This document shows, in pieces, positions 16,306-25,424 of a stretch of DNA of 32,696 nucleotides (positions are counted from its first letter, which is position 1; each line of letters opens with the position of its first letter). Below the pieces are notes generated by a model. It made no database searches. It was not told where the DNA came from and worked only from the letters and a program-made list of their open reading frames with translations. Where the stretch lies: positions 1 through 32,696 of the forward strand of contig JAFAKL010000398.1 of the NCBI GenBank assembly GCA_019235445.1, read 5' to 3'. The position numbers and the translations under genes were made by a program. The DNA is from Verrucomicrobiota bacterium (GTDB lineage Bacteria; Verrucomicrobiota; Verrucomicrobiia; Chthoniobacterales; JAFAMB01).

Positions 16306-18530
16306 TGGTTACTGAGATAACGCCGGACCTGATCCGAACTCATGGCTTAACTGACCAGGAGTACGCACAGATTAAGGCAATCCTGGGCCGAGAGCCGAAT
16401 TTCACCGAGTTGGGCGTCTTCTCGGTGATGTGGAGCGAACATTGTTCCTATAAGAACACCCGCCTCGAGCTTAAGAAATTTCCAATTAGCGGCCAGAAAG
16501 TTCTGGTCAAGGCTGGAGAAGAAAACGCGGGTGTGATTGACGTTGGGGACAGTTGGGCGGTCGCCTTCAAGATGGAAAGCCACAATCACCCCAGTGCCAT
16601 CGAACCTTTCCAAGGTGCAGCAACGGGAGTTGGCGGGATTATTCGCGACATATTCACCATGGGTGCGCGACCTCTATTCCTTTTGGATTCGCTCCGGTTT
16701 GGTCCAATCCAAGGTGCGAGCCCGGCAGCGAAAAACAATCGGCGGCTCTTTTCGGAGGTGGTAGCCGGAATTTCGCATTACGGAAACTGCATTGGCATTC
16801 CGACGATTGGTGGCGAGATCTCCTTTGACGAATCGTACGAAGGGAACCCCCTGGTAAATGTCTTTTGCCTGGGAATTCTTCGCCATGAACAGATTGCTCG
16901 CGGGGCCGCCAAAGGCGTTGGAAATTCAGTATTTTACGTCGGGTCGGAAACGGGGCGGGACGGCTTGGCAGGAGCGGCTTTCGCATCACGCGATTTAACG
17001 GAGCAATCAAAGCAGGACCGACCGGCGGTTCAGGTTGGCGATCCATTCAAAGGGAAGCTCTTGCTGGAAGCGTGCCTCGAACTTCTGGCAAGTGGTTGTG
17101 TGGCCGGCATTCAGGACATGGGGGCTGCGGGATTGACCTGCTCGACCTGTGAGACCGCGAGTCGCGGGGGTACTGGGGTAGAGATCGACTTGGCGCTGGT
17201 TCCTCAAAGGGAAACCGGAATGACCCCTTACGAGATTCTTCTCAGCGAGTCGCAGGAGCGCATGTTGATCATCGTGGAGCGAGGCGGGGAGGCAACGCTG
17301 AAGGAAATTTTTGATAAATGGGATTTGCCGTATGCCCGCGTGGGTGAAGTGACCTGCGACGGCATGATGCGCGTATTGGACCATGGATGCGTTAAGGTGG
17401 AAATTCCCGCGCGAAAGCTGGCCAACAACGCCCCCGTCTACGAGCGCGAGGCGTTGGCAGATCCACAGGCGCCTGAATTTCGGATTGAAGATCTCCCTGC
17501 TGCTGATTCGCACGAGAGCTTGATCCGGCTGCTGGCGTACCCGACGATCGCCTCAAAAAATTGGGTCTATCGCCAATATGATCACACCGTGCGGGCAGGA
17601 ACCGTTGTACCTCCGGGATCCGATGCGGCCGTGTTCTATGTTCGGGAAGCCGACAAGTTCCTCGCGGCCACGACGGATTGCAACAGCCTTTACTGCAAAT
17701 TGAATCCGCGCGAAGGAGCCCGAATTGCGGTGGCTGAAGCTGCCAGAAATCTGATTTGCTCGGGGGCGAAACCCTTGGCCGTGACGGACAACCTGAATTT
17801 TGGGAACCCGTATCAGCCGAAAATTTTTTGGCAGTTACGTGAATCGGTGGAGGGTCTGGCCGAAGCCTGCCTCAGGTTCGGTGTTCCTGTGGTGGGTGGC
17901 AATGTCAGTTTGTATAACCAGAACCCCAACAGCGCAATTGATCCCACTCCGACGGTGGGAATGGTCGGTGTCATCGGTGAAGAACGCTGGATAACGCGGC
18001 AATATTTCTGTGATCAATCGGATATCATTTACCTGATCGGTCCCGTGGGCCACGAACTGGGTGCGAGCCAATATCTGAAGATCATCCACGGCCGAAAAGA
18101 GTTTCTGCCTCCGCGTTTGAGTTACGATCTGGAACTTGGGGTTCAGGCAGTTGTGCTCTCGTTAATCCAGCAGGGGCTGGTTAAGAGTGCTCACGATTGT
18201 TCAGAAGGCGGTTTAGGAGTTGCCTTGGCCGAATGTTGCATTTCCGGCCCTCGAAGAGTTGGTGCGCGGGTGGACTTTGGCAATTGGCCGGAACGTCTGG
18301 ACCAGATCCTTTTTAACGAATCTCAATCGAGAGTAATCCTTTCTGCGCCGCCGGAAGCTAAGGAGGCGCTGGAAGCGGTATGCGCGGCCGCAGAAATTCA
18401 ATTTGGCAGAATGGGGCAGGTGGGCGGGTCCGATCTGATCGTCTCCGCTCGGCGAGAAACGCTGCTGTGGGACGTAGATGAACTTTACCATGCATGGTAT
18501 GATTCGATCGAACGGGTCATGCGTTCCTAA
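16305..18530 (+). CDS. purL: FGAM synthase large subunit PurL (small type)
   Basis: A 741-residue ATP-dependent synthase subunit of the short kind that needs PurS and PurQ. Recognisable segments include [105 protein letters not shown] and [17 protein letters not shown]. The start is ATG 16305, overlapping the purQ stop. The frame is open further upstream (GTG 16221), but that part lies inside purQ. Two PurM-like half-folds are expected. Six bases separate it from purF. Confidence 0.96.
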   Translation: MVTEITPDLIRTHGLTDQEYAQIKAILGREPNFTELGVFSVMWSEHCSYKNTRLELKKFPISGQKVLVKAGEENAGVIDVGDSWAVAFKMESHNHPSAIEPFQGAATGVGGIIRDIFTMGARPLFLLDSLRFGPIQGASPAAKNNRRLFSEVVAGISHYGNCIGIPTIGGEISFDESYEGNPLVNVFCLGILRHEQIARGAAKGVGNSVFYVGSETGRDGLAGAAFASRDLTEQSKQDRPAVQVGDPFKGKLLLEACLELLASGCVAGIQDMGAAGLTCSTCETASRGGTGVEIDLALVPQRETGMTPYEILLSESQERMLIIVERGGEATLKEIFDKWDLPYARVGEVTCDGMMRVLDHGCVKVEIPARKLANNAPVYEREALADPQAPEFRIEDLPAADSHESLIRLLAYPTIASKNWVYRQYDHTVRAGTVVPPGSDAAVFYVREADKFLAATTDCNSLYCKLNPREGARIAVAEAARNLICSGAKPLAVTDNLNFGNPYQPKIFWQLRESVEGLAEACLRFGVPVVGGNVSLYNQNPNSAIDPTPTVGMVGVIGEERWITRQYFCDQSDIIYLIGPVGHELGASQYLKIIHGRKEFLPPRLSYDLELGVQAVVLSLIQQGLVKSAHDCSEGGLGVALAECCISGPRRVGARVDFGNWPERLDQILFNESQSRVILSAPPEAKEALEAVCAAAEIQFGRMGQVGGSDLIVSARRETLLWDVDELYHAWYDSIERVMRS

Positions 18531-18536
18531 CGAAAC

Positions 18537-20000
18537 GTGAATAACTTCGATAAGCCACGCCACGAGTGCGGCGTCTTTGCCGTCTACGGTCACCCGGATG
18601 CTGCGATGTTGACCTATTACGGCTTGTTTGCCCTGCAGCATCGGGGCCAAGAGAGCGCCGGGATGGTAACCGCGGCAGGATCCAATCAGCCGTTCAATAT
18701 CCATCGTGGCATGGGCTTGGTCTCCCAAGTTTTCCAGGAAAAGGAGTTGCAGCAGCTGCGGATTGGGACCAGAGCGATTGGTCATGTCCGATATTCGACC
18801 AGCGGTTCGAGCACGCTGAAAAATGCGCAACCGTTGGTGGTCGATTGTGCGCGCGGACAACTGGCGATCGCGCATAATGGGAACCTGGTGAACGCGGCCA
18901 TGTTACGCGACGAATTGGAATCGAATGGTTCCATTTTTCAGACGACCGTTGATAGCGAGATCATACTGCATCTTCTCGCCCGTCCTACAGGGCGAAAAAA
19001 CGTGCTGAGTGCGTTGCGACTTGTGGAAGGCGCATTCTCGTTCGTCCTGATGGGAGAACAAGAAATCCTCGGCGTGCGAGATCCTTTCGGATTTCGGCCG
19101 CTGGTATTGGGCAAACTGGACGACGCATTTATCCTGACCTCTGAAACCTGCGCGCTGGATCTGGTCCATGCAGACTACATTCGAGAAATCGAACCTGGAG
19201 AAGTCGTCATCATCAACGATGACGGCATCAGATCAGAATGGCCGTTTAAAGAGGAGCGAAAGGCCTTTTGCATTTTTGAATACGTTTATTTTGCGCGACC
19301 CGACAGTCTCATCAACGACCGGAATGTGAGCAAGGCGCGCGTAGCAATGGGCGTTGAACTGGCCAGGTTGCATCCGGTGGACGCAGACATCGTGGTGCCG
19401 GTTCCAGATTCCGGAAATTATGCGGCGCTCGGTTACAGTCAGGAATTGAATATCCCGTACGAACAGGCGTTTGTCCGGAATCACTACATAGGACGAACTT
19501 TTCTTCAGCCGACCCAGTTGATCCGCGATTTTAACGTGCGGGTGAAGCTCAACCTGATCAAAGAATTGGTGAAAGATAAGCGTGTGGTGGTGGTTGACGA
19601 TTCCGTGGTCCGCGGAACCACCGCAAGAGCGCGCGTCGTGAACTTGCGCGAGGCGGGCGCGAAGGAAGTACATCTGCGGATCAGTTGCCCACCTCACAAA
19701 TACGCTTGCTATTATGGCATTGATTTTCCCGACCCGAAGAACTTGTTGGCCAATCAGTTCAAAACGGAAGATTTAGCTGAATATTTGGAAGTCGATTCGA
19801 TTGGTTATTTGAGTATCGAGGGGATGGTCCGGGCGACTGGGTTGCCGATGAACGAATTCTGCCTAGCCTGTTTTAATGGCCAATACCCGGTCCCAATCGA
19901 TCAGGAGCTGGACAAGTTCATCGTCGAACGCCGCAGTGCGCGTTCACGGGCATTGAGTGAACCGGCGGCGCATCCTGAGCTCTTTGCCGGCTTGAAATGA
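18537..20000 (+). CDS. purF: Amidophosphoribosyltransferase
   Basis: Catalyses the first committed step of purine synthesis, PRPP + Gln to phosphoribosylamine. It is 487 residues long with a GTG start at 18537. MNNFDKPRHE is a ten-residue propeptide, and C11 of CGVFAVYGHPDA becomes the N-terminal nucleophile. ALQHRGQESAGM is the class II glutaminase core, and VVVVDDSVVRGTTARARVV is the PRPP site. Cysteines in KAFCIFEYVYFARPDS, ISCPPHKYACYYG and EFCLACFNG match the four ligands of the B. subtilis-type 4Fe-4S cluster, so this is the iron-sulfur, processed form. The stop overlaps the purM start as ATGA. Confidence 0.96.
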   Translation: MNNFDKPRHECGVFAVYGHPDAAMLTYYGLFALQHRGQESAGMVTAAGSNQPFNIHRGMGLVSQVFQEKELQQLRIGTRAIGHVRYSTSGSSTLKNAQPLVVDCARGQLAIAHNGNLVNAAMLRDELESNGSIFQTTVDSEIILHLLARPTGRKNVLSALRLVEGAFSFVLMGEQEILGVRDPFGFRPLVLGKLDDAFILTSETCALDLVHADYIREIEPGEVVIINDDGIRSEWPFKEERKAFCIFEYVYFARPDSLINDRNVSKARVAMGVELARLHPVDADIVVPVPDSGNYAALGYSQELNIPYEQAFVRNHYIGRTFLQPTQLIRDFNVRVKLNLIKELVKDKRVVVVDDSVVRGTTARARVVNLREAGAKEVHLRISCPPHKYACYYGIDFPDPKNLLANQFKTEDLAEYLEVDSIGYLSIEGMVRATGLPMNEFCLACFNGQYPVPIDQELDKFIVERRSARSRALSEPAAHPELFAGLK

Positions 20001-21022
20001 GAAAAGCGGAGAAGTGGAAGGCGTACGCCTCCGCGGGGGTTGACATTGATCTAGGCAATCGGGTCAAAAAAGGACTCCAGGAAAAGGTCCGCACCACTTT
20101 CGGCCCAGAAGTGCTCGGGCGCATCGGTGGGTTTGGCGGCCTATTCAGGGCGGATTTCGCAGGCATGAAAGAGCCGGTGCTCGTCTCCAGCATTGATGGA
20201 GTGGGTACGAAGCTGAAAATCGCGGTCGCGCTCGGCAGGCATTCCACAGTCGCTCAGGACCTGGTGAATCATTGTATAAACGATATCGCGGTAACCGGTG
20301 CGCGCCCGCTATTTTTTCTTGACTACATCGGCGCCGAACGTCTTGAGCCGGTGGTTTTCGATCAGCTGATTTCAGGGTTCACGCAAGCATGCAAGAGAGG
20401 AGGCTGCGCTTTGATAGGCGGAGAAACCGCCCAGCTTCCGGAGCTGTACCATGCGGGGGAGTACGATCTGGCCGGCTGCATCATCGGCCTGGTGGATCGT
20501 GCCCGGATTCTGGATGGAAGTCGGATTGTGCCGTCCGACCTCTTGATCGCCCTACCCTCTAACGGGTTGCACACCAATGGGTACACTCTGGCTCGAAAGG
20601 TTTTATTGGAAAAAATGCGGCTTGATCTCCTCCAGAGGGTGAACGGTCTGGCGAAACCGCTCGGAGAGGAGCTTCTCAGGGTCCACAGGAATTACCAACC
20701 TGCCATGGCCTTGGTTCCCGCCGGAATAATCAAGGGGGCGGCCCATATCACGGGAGGTGGCTTAGTCGATAATTTGCCTCGAATCCTTCCGGCTGCGTGC
20801 GATGCATTGATCAAAACTTCCTCCTGGAAAGTTCCACCGATATTTCAGCTAATTCAGCGGGGTGGCGACGTTGGGCGGGAAGAAATGTACCAGGTATTCA
20901 ATATGGGCGTCGGGATGGTGCTGGTGGTCTCGAAGTTGCATGCTTCCGAAGTGCTGTTACAAACTAAGGGAAAGGTGGTTGGCCAAATTGTTCGAGGATC
21001 TGGCAAGGTTCTCCTGGACTGA
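19997..21022 (+). CDS. purM: Phosphoribosylformylglycinamidine cyclo-ligase
   Basis: AIR synthetase, 341 residues, converting FGAM to AIR with ATP (step 5 of IMP synthesis). Diagnostic segments are AYASAGVDIDLGNRVKKGLQ, SSIDGVGTKLKIA, DLVNHCINDIAVTGARPLFF, ALIGGETAQLPELY, LPSNGLHTNGYTLARKVL and HITGGGLVDNLPRILP. ATGA overlap with purF shows coupling. It is the last recognisable purine gene; purD, purN, purE, purC, purB and purH are not in the window. Confidence 0.96.
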   Translation: MRKAEKWKAYASAGVDIDLGNRVKKGLQEKVRTTFGPEVLGRIGGFGGLFRADFAGMKEPVLVSSIDGVGTKLKIAVALGRHSTVAQDLVNHCINDIAVTGARPLFFLDYIGAERLEPVVFDQLISGFTQACKRGGCALIGGETAQLPELYHAGEYDLAGCIIGLVDRARILDGSRIVPSDLLIALPSNGLHTNGYTLARKVLLEKMRLDLLQRVNGLAKPLGEELLRVHRNYQPAMALVPAGIIKGAAHITGGGLVDNLPRILPAACDALIKTSSWKVPPIFQLIQRGGDVGREEMYQVFNMGVGMVLVVSKLHASEVLLQTKGKVVGQIVRGSGKVLLD

Positions 21023-21040
21023 ACGGTTACGCAATTGACT

Positions 21041-22045
21041 ATGTGGAAAAAGCTATTGGCTCGAGGGCGGCAGATTTGGGGTTTGAGCCTGAGTGCCGGC
21101 CTGTTGGGAGCGTTTGTTCTGGCGTTGCGGTACGCTTCCGGGCCAAGTGCCAAACCAAGGCTTCCCGACTCGATTTCGCCTGCAATTTTTGCGACGCGCA
21201 TCTTGCATACCAGTCGCGGCCAGTTGGTTTATCACGAGTCGGGGCAAGGCGGGCCTCTGGTTTTTCTCCATGGCATCTATGTGGGTGCCTCTTCGTACGA
21301 ATGGTCCAAGGTATATCCCCATTTTGCCGGGACTCATCAAGTGTTGGCCGTGGACATGCTAGGGTTCGGGGAATCTGAGCGATCCGATGGCCCCCTCTCT
21401 GCGGCTGATCATGTTCAAGCGTTGGTCGAATTCATTCGTGCAAAATCCGGTGGGGAACGAACTTCGATCATTGCCAGCGGGTTCGCTGCCGGCTTTGCCA
21501 CGATTCTAGCCGCGCAACACCCGGAACTGGTGCAACGGTTGATTCTCTTGATGCCGTTAGGACGGGTGGAATTCGGGCGACAGCGCCTGCCGAAGCGGTT
21601 TGGTCTCCTCACCAAGCCGCCGTTCATAAAACGGGCGTTCTACCGGCGCTATCTTTCCACCAGAGTTCAGATCCGAGCCTGGCTGAAGAACTTCGCATTC
21701 TTTGACCCTGAAAAGATTGCCGACGAAACGATCGAGGTCCTCACAAATTGCGCGCAGCAATTCGGAGCCGAGAGAGCGATCTTTCAGTGGTTGTCGCGGC
21801 GATTCGATTTCGATCTAGAACAAAGATTGGCGGAACTTTCGCAAGCGGTGACGCTGATCTGGGGAGAAAAGGCGGTATATCCGCCGCTTGAATTGGGTTA
21901 TCGCCTGCAATCGGTCGCAAAACAATGCAGTTTGGTAATCCTGCCAAATGCGGGATCGCTGGCGCCGCTTGAATCGCCAATGCAAGTCGCGGAGATGCTG
22001 ATCCAGGAGCTCGATCCGACGATCCGCATCTATAACGCCGGTTGA
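21041..22045 (+). CDS. Alpha/beta-hydrolase-fold protein lacking the catalytic triad
   Basis: A 334-residue protein with an N-terminal membrane anchor (LSLSAGLLGAFVLALRYASG) and an alpha/beta-hydrolase domain from about residue 55. The oxyanion motif is intact (VFLHGIYVG), as are VLAVDMLGFGESE and ILAAQHPELVQRLILLMP. The nucleophile elbow reads IIASGFAAG, with Gly at position 147 where Ser is expected, counted by spacing to HPE. The acid position after WGEK is A278. The His position in PNAGSLAPLE is S306. All three triad residues thus seem lost while the fold is kept, which suggests a non-catalytic role. It lies 18 bases after purM and is probably in the same transcript. ATG 21041 is preferred to TTG 21035. 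Confidence 0.85.
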   Translation: MWKKLLARGRQIWGLSLSAGLLGAFVLALRYASGPSAKPRLPDSISPAIFATRILHTSRGQLVYHESGQGGPLVFLHGIYVGASSYEWSKVYPHFAGTHQVLAVDMLGFGESERSDGPLSAADHVQALVEFIRAKSGGERTSIIASGFAAGFATILAAQHPELVQRLILLMPLGRVEFGRQRLPKRFGLLTKPPFIKRAFYRRYLSTRVQIRAWLKNFAFFDPEKIADETIEVLTNCAQQFGAERAIFQWLSRRFDFDLEQRLAELSQAVTLIWGEKAVYPPLELGYRLQSVAKQCSLVILPNAGSLAPLESPMQVAEMLIQELDPTIRIYNAG

Positions 22046-22059
22046 TCAGCCTGAATAGC

Positions 22060-22092
22060 CGGGAGTGCCAGTGCGCCCACCAAAGGCTCCCG
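22060..22092. terminator. Inverted repeat between convergent genes
   Basis: CGGGAG (22060-22065) pairs with CTCCCG (22087-22092) around a 21-base loop. It lies between the stops of the alpha/beta-hydrolase gene and yacP. It is followed by short tandem ATCTAACTA-type units (22095-22123) that reach the yacP stop codon. Confidence 0.4.
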
Positions 22093-22094
22093 CA

Positions 22095-22123
22095 ATCTAA
22101 CTAATCTAGCTAATCTGCAACTA
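22095..22123. repeat. Short 9-bp tandem units
   Basis: ATCTAACTA (22095-22103), ATCTAGCTA (22104-22112) and ATCTGCAACTA (22113-22123) are imperfect tandem copies. The last one includes the yacP stop codon. Confidence 0.5.
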
Positions 22124-22558
22124 CCGAGCGTTTCGCCGTTTCAACTCACGCGCAAAGTTGCTTCGCGCGACAGTGACCAGTTTGTGAAGACCCGCTGCGC
22201 TGATGCAGTTGCCGCCGAACGCGATCGCTGTCTGCTGTTCGAGAAGATCGGAAGTGGCAACTGTGATCGAGTAAAGAGATCCATATTTTGCGACGAGCCT
22301 TTCAATGACGTCATCTGCTGTGTGGCCCGTATTCGAATAGAACACCTGAATACCACCCGGCTCACTCTCTTCCGTAATCGCGGTCCCTCTGCCGTCGAAC
22401 ACCAGAACAACATGAGTTCCGGTCAAATCCTGATACTCGGTCAAGATCCTGGTCAGACGGTCCCGAGCGGAAAAAGCTTTGGATTCGTGCATCGCTCGCA
22501 GCTCCGGCCACGCGAAAATAATGCTATGGCCATCGACGATCAGGACCTGGGAGCTCAT
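22121..22558 (-). CDS. NYN-domain RNase, YacP-like
   Basis: A 145-residue protein of the YacP/Rae1 type, a PIN-like nuclease that in Bacillus cleaves mRNA on the ribosome. SQVLIVDGHSIIFAWPEL carries the first acidic residue, HVVLVFDGRG the second, HTADDVIERLVAKYG the third cluster, and ITVATSDLLEQQTA the SD motif. The start is ATG 22556-22558 (MSSQVLIVDGHS). The frame is open upstream to 22876, but that part overlaps the CobS-like gene antisense-free in another frame and is not family-like. It is convergent with the purine operon and is the last gene of the minus-strand run from 26863. Confidence 0.85.
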   Translation of the reverse strand: MSSQVLIVDGHSIIFAWPELRAMHESKAFSARDRLTRILTEYQDLTGTHVVLVFDGRGTAITEESEPGGIQVFYSNTGHTADDVIERLVAKYGSLYSITVATSDLLEQQTAIAFGGNCISAAGLHKLVTVARSNFARELKRRNAR

Positions 22559-22647
22559 GGAAGGGAAATTACGCCGGAGGTTACGATTGGGCCAGGCAGT
22601 TAGTCTTCGATGGAAGAGGTTTGTAGTTCGTCGGGTGCGAATTGTCG

Positions 22648-23352
22648 CTAAAGAAAATGGTAGCGGACAATCAGGAATGAGAGGTAAGCGGCGATTTCGG
22701 CGGGATAGGAGGCCACATTGGGCGGAGCCGTTTTTTCGACGGTTGAAAAGGTCAGTCTGATCGAGAGGTACACCAAAGCGAAAGAGAGGGCAGGACCGCG
22801 TAGATTGAGAAGAAAACCTTGGCTTGTCGAGCTCTTCGGACCGCTGAGGAGGGCAGTGGCGCTCGCGACTAGCCATACCATGCCCAAAATTAATAGTGAG
22901 GGATGTTCCTTGCTCGGCCTGAGGAGGGGGGCAATGAAACTAACCAGTGATCCGAAAGTCAGCAGTCGAACCGATTCCAACAAATAAAACTGCCGGAGGA
23001 TAGCGTACTTGAGCAGAATTCCCAGCAGGAGACATGCGGCTCCCGGAATACCCAGGGCAGGACGCGCGGTAAAGCGCCTCCGGTGACCAAAAAGGAGATC
23101 GCATAGCTGAGCAAGATCTATCTCCGGCTTGAAACCTCGCAGCCAGCTGATCGCGGCCAATCCGGGAACAATCGCCACCTCCACCGGGAAGTAAAAAGCT
23201 GCCAGTGGGATGTAGAAGCTGATGGCAAGAAAGGTCGATAAAAGGCCGACCACCGGAAGCCAGGCAAGGACGAATGCATCGACCGGACGTCCAGCCACCC
23301 GGCTGATTCGCATCACGGTAAAATGGTGTACGGCGGAGAGGAAAGACTCCAC
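22648..23352 (-). CDS. CobS-like integral membrane protein with degenerate motif
   Basis: About 234 residues with five or six membrane segments. By eye it lines up with cobalamin-5-phosphate synthase (CobS): SFLSAVHHFTVMR for the N-terminal FLTRLP region, LPVVGLL for the second segment, PEIDLAQLCDLLFG for the HxDGLADxxDGL active-site motif, and LGIPGAACLLLGILLKYAIL for the following helix. The motif has lost its His and two of its three Asp, so normal transferase activity is doubtful. GTG 23350-23352 is preferred since GAGAAAG precedes it at suitable distance; GTG 23397 would overlap ispH. No cobalamin gene is nearby. The assignment is tentative; a generic membrane protein is the alternative. 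Confidence 0.5.
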   Translation of the reverse strand: MESFLSAVHHFTVMRISRVAGRPVDAFVLAWLPVVGLLSTFLAISFYIPLAAFYFPVEVAIVPGLAAISWLRGFKPEIDLAQLCDLLFGHRRRFTARPALGIPGAACLLLGILLKYAILRQFYLLESVRLLTFGSLVSFIAPLLRPSKEHPSLLILGMVWLVASATALLSGPKSSTSQGFLLNLRGPALSFALVYLSIRLTFSTVEKTAPPNVASYPAEIAAYLSFLIVRYHFL

Positions 23353-23365
23353 GCGAAGTTCTTTC

Positions 23366-24598
23366 TCAGGCTGACAGAACTTCGTTGGAGGGTACACTTC
23401 TCAATTCATAAACGCGCAGTATCGTGTCTTCGATTAAATTGTTTGGACACGAAGCGCCGGCGGTGATGCCAACGATGGTTCGACCGCTGGGCAGCCAGTT
23501 CTCGGTCACTATTTCTCTTCTTTCGTGGAGGTTGTAGTGCGTGATGCGGGTTGCCGATTCCAGCTTGCTTGCACTCCGAATGAAATAGGTCGGAAGTTTG
23601 CCTTCGCCCATTTCTGCAAGGTGCGAGGTATTGGAACTGTTGTATCCGCCGACGACAAGCAACAGGTCCATCTTTTCCTGCAGTAGTCGATCGAGAGCAT
23701 CCTGGCGTTCCTGAGTCGCGCCACAAATCGTATCAAAAAACCGGAATCTCTTGGATCCGAGTTCCGGACCGTCGCGATCGAAAACTGCGGCTCGAATCCT
23801 TCTTTGCACTTCCTCGGTTTCACCGCGAAGCATCGTGGTCTGATTCGCTACTCCAACCGCCTCCAAGTGGGAGTCCGGATCGAACCCGGGAGAATAGGCA
23901 TCTTTGAAGCGATCAAAGAATTCCTGTTTGTTTCCGCCGTGCCGGATGTAATCACAAACGTAATCGGTGTCTTTGAGGGTCAAGACGATCAGGTAGTGGC
24001 CCCGCCCAAGTCCCAGCGCGCGGGAAGCGGTTGCCTTGGTTTCCTCATGCTCAGCCTTCCCGTGGATAATGGATGTCACCTGTTCCACTGCGTTTTGGCG
24101 AACGCGTTTCCAAACGCTCATGACATCGCCGCAGGTGGTGTCGACAATCTGGCAGCCACGGTCCTGAATTTTGTTCAGGGTAATCAGGTCAGTTCCAAAA
24201 GCCGGAACGATCACGACATCCGCTGCAGTGAGTTCGTCGATCTCGGCTTCGCGTCCGTTGCCGAGAAGATTCTTAATCCCCATGGCCGCGATTTGCTCGT
24301 TTACCAAAGGATTGTGAATGATCTCTCCCAAGATGAAAACGCGCGATCCAGAAAAAACCTTCCGCGCCGCATACGCGAGATCAATCGCCCGCTCAACGCC
24401 GTAGCAAAAGCCAAACTGCTTTGCCAAACGGACCGTGGTGTCGCGGACGGTTAAAATGCCTCCGTTCGCGCGGATGCGTTCGACCACTACGCTGCGGTAA
24501 TGCGACTCAACCTGCTCCTGCACCTTCGCCATGACGTCAGGCGTTCGGAGATTGATTTTTCTCGGTTTGGCAGGAGCAGGGGCAGAGTCTGCAGACAT
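23366..24598 (-). CDS. ispH: 4-hydroxy-3-methylbut-2-enyl diphosphate reductase
   Basis: Last enzyme of the MEP isoprenoid pathway, a 4Fe-4S protein that makes IPP and DMAPP. The three cluster cysteines are visible as C65 (GFCYGVERAIDLA), C156 (DTTCGDVMSVWKR) and C292 (DTICGATQERQDAL). Also seen are EIIHNPLVNEQI, NQTTMLRGETEEVQ, GYNSSNTSHLAEM and ITAGASCPNNLIEDTI. At 410 residues it is clearly longer than the E. coli type (about 316) and resembles the long cyanobacterial/plant-type form. The start is ATG 24596-24598 (MSADSAPAPAK); open frame above it overlaps the L,D-transpeptidase gene. It is followed after 13 bases by the CobS-like gene. Confidence 0.95.
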   Translation of the reverse strand: MSADSAPAPAKPRKINLRTPDVMAKVQEQVESHYRSVVVERIRANGGILTVRDTTVRLAKQFGFCYGVERAIDLAYAARKVFSGSRVFILGEIIHNPLVNEQIAAMGIKNLLGNGREAEIDELTAADVVIVPAFGTDLITLNKIQDRGCQIVDTTCGDVMSVWKRVRQNAVEQVTSIIHGKAEHEETKATASRALGLGRGHYLIVLTLKDTDYVCDYIRHGGNKQEFFDRFKDAYSPGFDPDSHLEAVGVANQTTMLRGETEEVQRRIRAAVFDRDGPELGSKRFRFFDTICGATQERQDALDRLLQEKMDLLLVVGGYNSSNTSHLAEMGEGKLPTYFIRSASKLESATRITHYNLHERREIVTENWLPSGRTIVGITAGASCPNNLIEDTILRVYELRSVPSNEVLSA

Positions 24599-24635
24599 GG
24601 GACAGAATAGCCGAATCTTCGGCGGTGCACGGAGA

Positions 24636-25313
24636 TTATTTGTCCAGCAACAGCGGGCCCTGCGGAGGCGCGAACACTGCGTCGGAAACCATGAAGGTTG
24701 CCGGCGGGTCTGGAGCAGAGTAGTCGGTAGGACGAGGTGCGGTTTTTCCGATCGTCTGATCTTCAGGCAGGGTTTGAGCGATGTAGACCGGCGTTCCCAG
24801 GTGAACGAGCGCGAAAAACTTTGGTGCCGCGTTGGGGTGCAGACGCAGGCATCCGTGGGAGTGGGGGATCGGCCAAACAGCACCCTGGTGAAAACCGTAA
24901 GATGGTTTAAATTCTACCCAGTAGGCCATCGGGTAGCCCACATAATGGTAACCGGCGCCGGGAGAGTGATCGCTGGTTCCCGGGCGAACGTCATTCCCCC
25001 GGGCCCAAAACCCATAGGTACTGGATCGCTTCTTTCGAATCTTGTCGGTCACATGATATAACCCGGTCGGCGTGGTGGCGCCGGCTTTCCCAATCGTGGT
25101 GGGTGTTACAAGTAAAGGACGGCTCCCCTCCACTACATAAATCATGCGGTTTTGCAGTGAAACTTTAACGCGAACGTCGCTCGGATTTCGCGGCTTGTAG
25201 GCAGCAACTTCGTATTTCCCTGTGAGAGCGGTGGGAAGGGTACCGCAGCCGGTAAGAAGGGCGAATCCAATTGCAGTTATGACAAAGAGGGCTCGAACGT
25301 AATAGCTTTTCAT
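24636..25313 (-). CDS. L,D-transpeptidase lipoprotein (ErfK/YbiS family)
   Basis: A 225-residue enzyme that forms 3-3 peptidoglycan cross-links or attaches proteins to the wall. The signal peptide ends in lipobox LLTGC (Cys23), so it is probably membrane-anchored. The YkuD domain occupies about 46-185: VRVKVSLQNRMIYVVEG at its start, TTIGKAGATTPTGLYHV, and the catalytic block with H142 and PHSHGCLRLHP holding H153 and nucleophile C155. The last 35 residues are a Pro-rich tail. It ends 37 bases before ispH on the same strand. Confidence 0.92.
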   Translation of the reverse strand: MKSYYVRALFVITAIGFALLTGCGTLPTALTGKYEVAAYKPRNPSDVRVKVSLQNRMIYVVEGSRPLLVTPTTIGKAGATTPTGLYHVTDKIRKKRSSTYGFWARGNDVRPGTSDHSPGAGYHYVGYPMAYWVEFKPSYGFHQGAVWPIPHSHGCLRLHPNAAPKFFALVHLGTPVYIAQTLPEDQTIGKTAPRPTDYSAPDPPATFMVSDAVFAPPQGPLLLDK

Positions 25314-25424
25314 TCATGAAGGTCAATTAGGTGACTAGTTTTACTTCATCATGAAAATTTGCAACGAGTAAAACTGAACGGTCTCAAAACGAACGGAAAC
25401 CGGTTGCCAGGTGCTAAACAGGTT

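Noticed and set aside
23804-24454. Long plus-strand frame opposite ispH
   Set aside because: It lies wholly inside ispH on the opposite strand and shows no family features; ispH is unmistakable.
24531-25061. Plus-strand frame opposite the L,D-transpeptidase
   Set aside because: It is antisense to a gene with complete catalytic motifs and has a skewed Arg/Gly composition.
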